Positions 1-10,900 of a DNA stretch of 64,000 nucleotides are shown here, one piece after another (the first letter of the stretch is position 1; each line of letters starts with the position of its first letter). Origin of the DNA: Xestospongia muta (Eukaryota; Porifera; Demospongiae; Haplosclerida; Petrosiidae). Both the position numbers and the translations under genes were made by a program. Location: contig OY848917.1 in NCBI GenBank assembly GCA_963693285.1, positions 14,384,192-14,448,191 on the forward strand, in the 5' to 3' direction. The notes under the pieces were generated by a model. The model did not search any database. It was not told the DNA's origin and saw nothing but the letters and a program-made list of their open reading frames with translations.

Positions 1-90
1 CTATTATATAAGTATTGAATGATTATATTTTATGCAAGAGGTTATTAACCTCGCTTTGTGTGGGCTCAAAGCGAGGGTACTGTAGTCTGT

Positions 91-92
<2 letters not shown>

Positions 93-128
<36 letters not shown>
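93..128. repeat. (GT)n microsatellite
   Basis: About 18 uninterrupted GT units inside repeat copy A. The sister copy B has only a short GT run at the same place, so the expansion is specific to copy A. The ORF reading VCVCVC through it is not a gene. Confidence 0.95.
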
Positions 129-129
<1 letters not shown>

Positions 130-790
130 TGCACTGCCTGCTACTTTTGAACTACTATAACTTGGCAAGCGAAGCATTAGCAGCTACCAACGTTTAGCAA
201 CAAATAGAAAAACATGTGGACTTTACAACAGTAGTATCAAGAACATCGTCAAGGAAAACAAAAGCTTAAAACTCGTAAAAGAATTTTCAGGCTCCACAGT
301 CAAAGTGCCGTTTCTCGAAAAGTAAAAAAATTAATGTGGAGATTTTTTAGTATGCAGTAGAGAATCTTAGATGAATACGGATCAGCAAAACAGAAGGCCG
401 TTGGTCGAAGCAATCGTTAGAAAAGTTCTGAAAAGTGTTTTGTGGACTTGGAGCGAAGTAACGCATTCAGGAAACTGCTACTAATAGATAATATATTGAT
501 TTATATTTGTACTACGGGACGTTTCCAAAGAATGCTTCATTTTCAAGTTACAATAATTTTGTATATGAAATGTTGAAGGTTTTTAAAGCGTCATGTAAAG
601 GCTCAGAGAAACGTTCATCACGAATCTAGCACTTAATCTTGCTTGGAAATTGAATTATACTATTATTTACTCAGTTACAGCTTCACAGACATGTCAATCA
701 GAGTGCAAGGTACCCAGTAAACGACAAAGCTCTTTTTTCCCTTTGATTAAAGAGAAATGCTGAGTCATCAAACAACAGTTTGTAATGTGC

Positions 791-798
791 ATCACGTG
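791..798. other. 8-bp target-site duplication of the hAT element (left copy)
   Basis: ATCACGTG here is repeated exactly at 1682-1689 on the other side of the transposon. The target is itself nearly palindromic (CACGTG). Confidence 0.9.
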
Positions 799-952
799 CA
801 GTGGCGTAGCCAAGCCCGGGCCCTACCAATAGCTTTATAGGCCCTAGCAATCGATATTGTATTTAATTATATTCATGCTCATTAATGATAATATAATTAG
901 TAATAAATTAAGTAGAACTAAGGGTGTGGCATGTCCCACCTAATCAACTGAG

Positions 953-1225
953 TCAACATGTCGAGGTAGCTGACATTTTACAATTGTAGCCAATCAGTCC
1001 AATCTTCTCGTACTCGCGAATGTTCTTCTCCGGGTTCTCCCAGTGCCAGCTCACCATCCTCTTCATCACCTTCCACATCATGTGAGAGCCAGGTACCATG
1101 CGACGTTGCACAAGGCCCAGCTTTCTCACCTGTTCGGCCAAGAAGCATAACTTTTCCCTCAAGAAATTTTTCGGGAAAACTTCTTTCTTGTCTTGATACC
1201 ATTGCGATGGAGACAGTCTTGGCAA
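953..1225 (-). other. Unidentified open frame inside the hAT element
   Basis: An open frame of about 90 codons on the minus strand, opposite to the transposase remnant, reading for example WYQDKKEVFPKNFLREK and ENPEKNIREYEKIGLIG. The composition is protein-like (charged, mixed, no low complexity). It has no proper ATG at its start and the family is not recognised. It could be a captured host exon or a chance frame. Confidence 0.3.
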
Positions 1226-1254
1226 AGCGAGCCCTCAAAGACAAGGATATGACT

Positions 1255-1500
1255 AGCCTTAATTATGTTATCCATGAAGTTTATCAGTTAAAGGCTGCTT
1301 TTCCTTCTCTATTGAAACTATTACAAATTACACAGACAATTGCAGTTAAGTACTGCAGAGTGTCAACGGAGTTTTTCAGCCCTTAAGAGGATAAAAACAT
1401 ACCTGAGATCCACAATGTCAAATGATAGACTTCTAACCTTGCCATCTTGTCAATTGAAAAAGACTTATCTAAGAACATATCTTTGGAAGAAGTGGTGGAA
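1255..1500 (+). pseudogene. hAT transposase C-terminal (dimerisation) remnant
   Basis: The plus strand reads AAFPSLLKLLQIT and then, one frame over, STAECQRSFSALKRIKTYLR. The AEC-RSFSALKRIKTYLRSTM signature is typical of the hAT C-terminal dimerisation domain. The two parts are in different frames, so there is a frameshift near 1345. The rest of the transposase is missing. It lies near the right end of the element, where the transposase 3' end is expected. Confidence 0.85.
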
Positions 1501-1858
1501 GAATTCAGCCGTATTGGTAGTGTTAACCGTAGAATTGTACTGGCATATATAATATTTATCTTTAATTAAGACGTGTAGCCACGCCTTCTAATGAATTAAT
1601 TACTCAAAAAATTTTCGGCGCGCTTCGCCCGCCAATCACCCTCCTTGCCCTACCAATCACACATCCCTAGCTACGCCACTGATCACGTGATCCATCAATA
1701 ATTTGAATATTATTAATTTTTTTGTAATGCTACCTAGTAACATCATAGCTGGGCCTAAGCTGGCATAGCATTTACAAATAACTTAGAAACTGCAGCGAGG
1801 TTCGGCACTTTAGTGCCTTTCATGTTTTTATGTAATGTATCTGCCTTTATGTGTTATT

Positions 1859-2698
1859 AACCTCGCTGTGCGTGGGCGTATAGCAAGGGTACTGTAGTCT
1901 GTCAGTGTGTGTGTCTGTTACCGGGTTTTTTTTTGAACTGCTATAACTTGGCAACCAAAGCGTTAGCAGCTACCAACGTTTAGCAATGAATAGAAAAACG
2001 TGTGGACTTTACAACAGTAGTGTCAAGAACATCGTCAAAGAAAACGAAAGCTTAAAACTCGCAAAAGAATTTTCAGGCTGCAGAGGTCAAGTGACGTTTC
2101 TCGAAAAGTAAAAAACTTAACGTGGAGATTTTTTAGTATGCTGTAGAGAATCTTAGAGCAATACAGAACAGCAAGACAGAAGGCCGTTGGTTGAAGCAAT
2201 CGTTATAAAAGGTCTGAAAAGTGTTTTGTGGACTTGGAGCGAAGTAACGCATTCAGGAACATCTCAAAGCACTGAAAAACTGCTACTAATAGATAATATA
2301 TCGATTTATATTTATACAACAGGACGTTTCCAAAGAATGCTTCATTTTCAAGTTACAATAAATTTTGTATATGAAATATTGAAACATTTTAAAGAGTCAT
2401 GTAAAGGCTCAGAGAAACATTCATCATGAATCTAGCACTTAATCTTGCTTGGAAATTGAATGATACTATTACTTACTCAGTTACAGCTTCACAGACATGT
2501 CAATCAGAGTGCAAAGTACCCAGTAAACGACAAAGCTTTTTCCCTTTGATTGAAGAGAAATGCTGAGTCATCAAACAACAGTTTGTAATGTCCATCACGT
2601 GATCCTATCAATAATTTGACCACACCTTGTCCAATCTTAAATGTACATGTTACATGCACTCTGCAGTATAGATTTACACTGAGCACCACAGCGAGGTT
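1859..2698. repeat. Interspersed repeat, copy B (uninterrupted)
   Basis: Same family as copy A: inverted ends AACCTCGCT (1859-1867) and AGCGAGGTT (2690-2698), about 840 bp, no hAT insertion. It serves as the pre-insertion reference for copy A. Small ORFs inside are not convincing. Confidence 0.7.
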
Positions 2699-3341
2699 AA
2701 GCACTTTAGTGCATTTTTTGATTGCTTTAACAATAACAAGAGTTTATATTGACCTTTGAAGTCGCCTTTGTGTGAGAAGCCATTTTTATGCATTAATTAA
2801 TTATAATCATATTTTCATAGCATTGACAATTGTTGTAAGATATGTTATGCCCTAATTGTGAAGACCTTTTCCTCTTTTATTAATTATTGTCACAGTTTTG
2901 ACTTTATATTTATAATATTTTGTTAATTGTTGAGAGTGATTTGAGTCATATTTTGTTTAAACATGTCTATTACTAAATGATTTTGTTGTATTACTTTGCA
3001 TGCTAACAATTTATTATCAATATCTTGTTGGCTGGTAATAGTGGAAGATGTATGATTATTTAAGCTTGTACAATTAATCTATAATTGCTTTTCCTCTGTG
3101 TTACTTAAAATAATTTGTTACTATTGTCACAGACTACTGTGAAGAGTCCAATTTATATTTGTAATGTTATGTCAATTGTTGAGAGTAATTTTTCAGTTAT
3201 ATCCTGTTTGACTAAATATAATATTTTGTATTTATAATATTACTAATGTGCTTGTATATAGCAGTATTGGTAGAAATAATTATTTGATGTTATGATATAA
3301 TGTTTGGGTTCATGTTAATGTGGTTATTATCATATATTTAG
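2699..3341. other. AT-rich non-coding stretch before the first visible ankyrin exon
   Basis: No exon recognised. It contains two imperfect copies of a motif around CAATTGTTGAGAGT (near 2925 and 3174). It is probably intron of the ankyrin gene, because the exon at 3342 is a phase-0 internal exon and no start codon exon is seen. Confidence 0.5.
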
Positions 3342-3440
3342 GAGGGATCTACTCCAGTCATGTTAGCAGCAAGGAATGGACACAAAGATGTTGTTTTGAT
3401 TTTAACACAGAAAGGAGCCAATCTAGACCTTGTCAACAAA
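3342..3440 (+). CDS. Ankyrin repeat exon (33 codons)
   Basis: The exon is flanked by TTTAG and GTAAGT. It reads EGSTPVMLAARNGHKDVV and ends GANLDLVNK, a complete ankyrin repeat (TP-LAA-NGH--V--L---GAN). Phase 0 at both ends, so it can be added or lost without a frame change. Confidence 0.85.
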
Positions 3441-6400
3441 GTAAGTGTTCATGTACATACGTTATATGAGAAAGGCTGCATAATTGAAGGCAAAATTTAA
3501 CTTCTTTTCACTAAAAATAGACATTAATTGGTTTACTATTATAATAAAGTTTGAACTATTGTCTTTTAAGAATATACCAAATATGATGTACAGAATGTTA
3601 AAAAGCTACTGTTTGTCAAATGAAATAATCATCTGACAGATGTAATATTGGTTATTGTAGTTGTCCTTTGAATTATATAATGAGAGAGTCATTGGAAGTA
3701 TTGATATTTTATAGGTGAAATGATATAAAGTCCTCTGTGTTTTTTTGGTAGAATATTCTAAACGTAAATAATTTTTTGAGCCTCAGTGTTAATAATTTTA
3801 GTTATGTTTGGCAGTTTGTGTCAGTCAGGTCATTCAAAGCAATTTTTATTGATTCATGTCTGCATATGTTTTACCCACGCCTCATGAAGTGTTTTCTATC
3901 TCTGTCTTGTAATTTATATTTGCTTTTCTACCTCTAGTTTTAGTAATAGTTATTTATTGTGTATATAAATTTCTTTGTTAAGTAATTATCTCTGCTAATG
4001 TTTAACATGGAACTATAATCCCTTTTGCTACTATTTTCTTTATTTATCATACCCTTATCGTTCCTTGCTTATTCCTATTTTTAATTTTGTTACTTGTTCC
4101 ATCATTTGTCCTGATGAAGACAGATGAATAGTTGTTGAAATTGTGGCTCTCTTTATTCAGACAGATAGAAGCATCACCTATGTAGGGATGGCATGATATT
4201 CTTCCTTCATTGATCTTTTTAGACCATAATAACTATAAAGTTGGGGACTTTTGAAGGCTATGTTTACACTGCAAGTTATGTTTTCACATGAAGTATCCAT
4301 TTTTAAGTCTTATTTTGAGCACTTTTAGTAATGAAAGTAATAATTTACATAGAACTTGAATGTAGCCCCTGTGGGAGATGCCATCTTTATGAGTTATGAT
4401 CATATTCACAAGGAAATATAGTTCAATTCTGTTTTACAACGAGGACTTAGAATTCTAAGTGGTGTCAACTTTAAGTTTTGTCAGTAATCTATAGAAGTGT
4501 TTTTAAGGAGATCAGATTTGTTTTTCTTTTGGCGATCATGTATATTTATAGCACATTACCAGTTCAATTAGGTATTTCTTGTTTGTTTTTTCTGGTATGA
4601 TTATACATCCATTCATAAATTCTACTTTCTGATGGATACATTATTTAATAGGTATTATAAGTTGTAGAGCAATGATTTGTTGTATGGTATATCTGAGACA
4701 CTCATCCATTCTATAATTATAGACAAATATTCATTAAGTATGAATATATTTTAGCTAATTGATAATTTAAATAAAAGTAAAGGAAACAAACAAATTAAAT
4801 TTTGGAAAAATTATATAATGTAGGGATGGTGGTTGAGCAAACCTAAAGTAGAAATGACAGTATGGACATCCTTATATAACAGCCACATAAAAGTATATGA
4901 ACACAAACTTATGTTATATTTTTTGCTGTGTTGACTAACTTTTAGTTGAATTCTTATGGGAGTGTTTTCTTCAAGATCCTGTAACAACTATTATGAAATA
5001 AAATAGATATTTCACTATTGATATTGTGGAAACTATGTTGGGATTTTCATACTGCCATTCTACTTTGGGATTGTTTGAGATGTTTCTACCATTATCCCTG
5101 CATTTAATGAACTTCTTGGAAATTTTTATTTGCTTGTTCTAATAACTATTGGCTGCTGGATACTTCATGTGATTAAATCATACACAAGCAAATAAAAAAA
5201 CATTTTCTAAAAATGTTTGATTTCATTTGAAGGCACTCAAAATGTAAGATACAAAAGTGGATAGTTTGTTTCAAATTGTGCTACATCTGTGAAAATGATG
5301 GTAAATCATTTACTTCTTGACTTCTTGTTATGGACAAAAGAAGAATAAGTAGCAGAAGAGAAGAAGAAACATGAACAAGTCAGCATTTTACCAACATTTA
5401 CAGTAATGCTTTGAAGCATTGCTTTAGCCTATAAATCAGTCACAACATGGACATAATCCTAGGGAGGAAGACTGACAAGTATTGAGACATACTGATGTGT
5501 TTTGGGTAAGATAATTTTGTGTTTTTTGACAATACATTTCAATGGACAATTTGAGCCATCCCTATACATTGGCACTGATATCTCTTGCTTGATTATACAT
5601 TGATGAAAGAATTCAAAACGTGTTTATTTCTTATAAAATAGTGATTGTCACAGAACTTGATAGTAACTTCTACAAAAGGCAGATTTTGTTAACATTGAAT
5701 TGATTTTTTTGTTATTGATGAATAGGAAAATAGACGGTGGTCAATGTCTATCTATCTTACAATGAGCCCTGATCTTGATTTGATGGATTTAGAGTATTTG
5801 ACTACCAGTTTGTTGACTATTTCAGTTAATTACTCATACATATATACACACATTTAAAAGATAATATTATTATAAAATGTTGTTTCTGATAAATAAAAAC
5901 AATGCAAGCAAGTACATTAAAAATTCTAAAAATTCATGAAATGGCAATAAAAAGCATTTTACCACAACAGGATTGACATTTTAAAAATTCCTATACTATC
6001 ATATACTGTCATTGCCCAACTGACAATGAATTTTTTTACAACAATTGTCAACAAGAAGTGAATGAGATCATTAATTATGGATAATAACCTTGTTTAGATA
6101 CATCTATACAATCAGTTAAATTTATTATGAGTTGTCTTAAAAACACATCATTTCATGTTATATCAATTTCATGTGTTACTGAAGACTTGAACGACAATGA
6201 TTGTAACAAATTTATTGTTTTAATATTGTAGAATTAATTTTTTTGTTAAGAAATATTAATAAATCACCTATATACTTCTGTCATACACTAGAGTATGAAT
6301 GTCCCATTGCCTCTGACATATTTATCGCATGGTATTTATTGATGACTAAGGTTAATGGTTGACTTTATAATTTAGTTTCAGTATTACATGTATTTTGATT

Positions 6401-7950
6401 TTTTGTTATATAGTTTGGCAAAACTGTTCTCTATATATCATGTTATAGAGGTCATGATAAAGTTGTTCAAGTCCTTCTAGATGCTGGTGTGAAAGTGAAT
6501 GTTCCAGACAAGGTCAGTGGCATATTCATATACAAATGTAATCACAGCTGTCTATAATTCTAACAAAATACACATAACACATCAAACATGTGTTATTGAC
6601 ACTATACTTTGATGAATGTGAATTAATCATGTAAAATCACACATTCATTCTATGTCTTTAATAAACATGACAGTTTTGGTTTTACAACCCAAATGATTAT
6701 TATTTCTAGGTATTATAATGACACCTTTAGTCTGTTGACCTAAAGAACTTAACTATTCTCAGATTCTTGTGTATATATATATACAAAGGGAAAAATATAA
6801 ATTTGTATTTTGAGTAGACTGTTTTATTTTATATGTATTGAAGGCATTATGATGTATACAATAAGTATTGAAACTGTATCTCACATTGAGGTACATGACA
6901 TTTCATAAACTGATAACTTGAGCCAGCATGTTGCTCATCAAACCATTGAGAATTGAAAATAATTGACAGTGGATTAATGACAGTGTTTTGTGATTTTCAT
7001 GATGACTGTACTGCTGAGTAGTCCTGTGCTTTTCCAATACCTATTGGATGAATACCAAAATATTTGTCCAAACATATCCAAGTTGGTATGATGTGTATGA
7101 GACCAATGAAGTCACTGTACATATTGTTATTGCATTGACAAGCTTCTTTATATCAGATAAAACAAGACTATAATTGAAAATTTCATCCTATAAAATTATT
7201 GTTCAAAGATACTGACTTCACAGCAAAACATTGACTAAAGTTACAAAAATTGCAAATCAACAACAGTGTCAGTGGAAGACTGAAATAATTTTCTGGAATA
7301 ACAGCAACTACTCTAGGTCAAGCTTCACATCTTAAGCTATGGCTTTAACTGTGAAGGAGCCACATTCCATCATTATTTTGCCATAGTGGAAGGGTGTGCT
7401 CATGTATAAGTTAGTTATTTACAGTGAAATATCTGAAATTATGCTATTCATGAAAATGTTTCCCCTTAAAATATGCCCATCATACAGTATTTGCTAGCTA
7501 TTATCAACAGATAGTCTTGACTAGTTATTCTTGACTAGTGTCATATGATATGTCCATGAGTATGTGTTTCACATTTGCATAAGTGAGAGTATTTTGGACC
7601 AATGGTGTAGATTATAAAATACTTGACAGTGAGATATCCAATACTTAGGGTTTGATCTTTATATCCATGTTTTACTTTGACTCATATCACATCATTTTAT
7701 ATTATTATATCATGTAGTATGGTCGTACAGCACTTCATGCAGCATATTGGACTGAAAATGATGTTATTATAAAGATGTTAGTTAAAGCTAATGCCAACAA
7801 TTTAGAAGCTGTAAAAACTGTAAGTCATAATGTTAGTAGTTTGTACACATATGTATATATGTAGTGAATCTCTTTTTAACTTGCTTTCTATTTGTAATAC
7901 TTATTATGATGTAAATTTTATGTAATTATAGCATTTGCAATATACAAATA

Positions 7951-7990
<40 letters not shown>

Positions 7991-10900
7991 TTTAAATCAT
8001 ACAAGTACAGGAATTATTAGTCAATGTTGTTTGGGTAGTAAAAGAACAATTTGGTAAAATAATATTTATTAATGTAGCAAGGTATTTGCACATTTTGAAG
8101 TTCATACATGCACTAAGTATAAGTGTTCTATACAAATGTATGTACACTTCAAAATTCAGAAGAGTATTCTAAAGTAAGAAATTTTATCTTTTCTATTTAG
8201 GACACTTTACTGTTAAAATCTTTAAGAGAAGGACAATTGGATGGTACTAAGGATGCTCTATCCAGAGGAGCTGTTGTTAACATTGGAAATGACGTATGCT
8301 GACTTGTAATTGATAATGTTAAGTATATATGTACAACAATGAGGGTTATTGTAGATACAGGTGTTGTGATGTAAAACAAACCCAATGGCAAACAGACACA
8401 AGTCTTGTTAATGTCACATCTCAAATACAATACATGTGTAGTACAGTATAGTGTGTGTTGAATTATAATGTATTTGAGGCCTAAGTTGATTAGTATGACT
8501 TAGTTTGACTTAGTTAGGATCAATATGTAAGCACATGATAGCCCAAGTAAAAAGACCGACTCATTTAGACCACAATCCACTTAACTGTAATAACAATGTC
8601 TGAGAGTTCAGTCCATTAAAGACTATTTCCCTAAAATTCTAATGAGTGGTATATATCCCATAACGGTTCATGAGTACATGATAACAGATTCATGAATATT
8701 TGTCAGACAGTAGTTATGACTTCATGATTGTTAATAGTTAGAAGGAACATTCTGCATTTTATTCAATCACTTTTATGTCATTTATGCTAAAATCATTTGT
8801 TATTTGTCCTTTTACGTATACACAGGATGGCCAAACTGCTCTGTACATTGCAGCTGAGAAAGACAATAATGAATGTGTTCAGCTTCTTATTAAAGCCAGT
8901 GCTAACCCTGACATTGCTGATTATGTAAGTTGTGACATGCATTTTATGGTTTATTCACTAAAAAGAATGGTATATAACATATACAATGTCCTAAAACATT
9001 TTCTTCATAATTTTCTATTTTGGAAGGAAACATTCTGCATTTTATTCAATCACTTTTATGTCATTTATACTAACATTCATTTGTTTATTTGTCCATTTAC
9101 ATATACATAGAATGGCCAAACTGCTTTGTACATTGCATCTGAGAAAGGCAATAATGAATGTGTTCAACTTCTTATTAAAGCCAGTGCTAATCCTGACATT
9201 GCTGACTATGTAAGTTGTGACATGCATTTTATGGTTTATTCACTAAACAAGATTGATATATAACATATACAATGTCATAAAACATTTTCACCAGCCTATT
9301 AAAAATGATTATCATAGAAAGTAATCATACAATGATTTGGAATACAACAACTGAGCAACATTGCACTATGTTTACAAAGGAAAAGAGAAAGGAGACAATC
9401 AGGGTCACATATCAATAGTGCTATAAAGTTAGCTTTTCTACTTGAATGCATATATAAATAGTGCTCTCCTTTACTTTTTATGGTCCTTGATATCATTTTT
9501 AAAAGTGATCTTAGCCACTACATCTTATAATTCAATGTTCATATTGTTGTGTTTACCTTAGCTTCCTACTGCTTTATAAATTAAGTTACATCATTTATAA
9601 TGATTAACAATTTGTTGGTTTCATAGTCTATTGAACTAGACCCTCCTAAGTCTAAACAAAGAAGCCAAACATAAATTACAACATTAACATTTAATATATG
9701 TTATCTACATTAATAGATTAAGAGACTTATAGTCCTAATGTACCAATTTATATATTACAGTTTCATATCGCAAGCATCAAACAACCTATATCACTTTGTA
9801 CTGGCAAGATATTAATAAGCCAAAAGATGATATCCATATTAGTGTTACTTCCTACTACCTATTATGTAATGTTGATAGTAGAATCTGATTGGTCAACTGA
9901 AATAGACTTAATGGTGACCTTACTTTCCTTTTGTATATCAACAAAGAGGAAGGTGTGGCTTGATAGACTATACTCTGTCCGAGTTGAGTTGAGCCCTTCA
10001 TTAAAAAAAAGGTGTTGTATGCATGGAATGTAAGATGAGGTATTTTCTCACCTAGTTTATCCACTTAGCACTGAAGTACATTTTAATATTATTCATTACT
10101 TTTTCACGTGAATGTCATGCGAACAGACCACGTTTTTCCACGCGTTTGTGAAGATACAAAGGGGAAGAGACTGAGGTTGCAAACAAAGCAAAAGAGGTTG
10201 TTGCGAATGTCTATGACTATTTCGAGGAACTCCACAGGCGTCAACGTACTCAAGGACCTCTTAAAAGAACTGCTGATGCCACAGGAATTTCACGTGCCAG
10301 GATCATTTGTTAAAAGGTTTTTTTAGAACCACGGCGGCTTTATAGCTGTCTTAAATCGCAAAAGACAATATCTGATTATTATTTTAATAGTAATAATTAT
10401 TATAATAGAACGTTTGTTCATATAATTAGAACTGTAATTTTGAATTGCCACGTGACACACAGCTGACTTCTCAAGGTAAAAAGTGTTATTCGAAGGTGTG
10501 GAATTTGAAGTATGACGAAGGTATGCCATTGAAAATGTATGGAGTTTATAGTTTGCTACTTTCTCGTAGCACTAGAGAGCCAAATTTTATATATAAATAG
10601 CGCATTTGCAAGTTGAATTGATTGGTGCAAGTTCCATGCGGATAGCAAGTAAAACGGCAAAGTTATTTACATGTCTGGGTAGCTCAACTCAACTCGGACA
10701 GAGTATAGTCTTGTCAATAATAGCCAAGTTGTTTTACCCTGATATTACATGCAAAATAATTGGTATTACAAATAAAGATGTTGCATGGAAACTATTTAAA
10801 TAGCGTTGGATCTCCATATATTACATAACAGTTAGTAGCCATATGCTATTTTGTAATTATATAGAAGGCTCAGTCTCATGTATGAATGGTGTCAACTGAT

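Larger units (their letters stand above)
799..1681 (+). mobile_element. Non-autonomous hAT-superfamily DNA transposon
   Basis: The element starts CAGTGGCGTAGC and ends GCTACGCCACTG (perfect 12-bp terminal inverted repeats). It is flanked on both sides by the 8-bp direct repeat ATCACGTG (791-798 and 1682-1689); an 8-bp target duplication is the hAT signature. The sister repeat copy B has a single ATCACGTG at the corresponding empty site (about 2595-2602). The interior keeps only the end of a hAT transposase, so this 883-bp copy cannot move on its own. Confidence 0.93.
47..1802. repeat. Interspersed repeat, copy A (interrupted by hAT element)
   Basis: The sequence starts with AACCTCGCT (47-55) and ends with its reverse complement AGCGAGGTT (1794-1802), followed by a GCACTTTAGTGC-like palindrome. 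The interior closely matches copy B at 1859-2698, including a (GT)n tract near the left end and a shared run around CGTTTAGCAA. No coding capacity is evident, so it looks like a non-autonomous element. It is split at position 798 by a transposon. The element family is not recognised. Confidence 0.7.

Noticed and set aside
8775..9110. Single 111-codon ORF spanning an ankyrin exon
   Set aside because: It reads through GT-AG introns; the real coding parts are the 99-base exons at 8826 and 9111.
10323..10529. Minus-strand ORF in the Tc1-like element (also at 11811-12017)
   Set aside because: Low-complexity Ile runs from an AT-rich stretch; identical in the second copy only because the DNA is duplicated.
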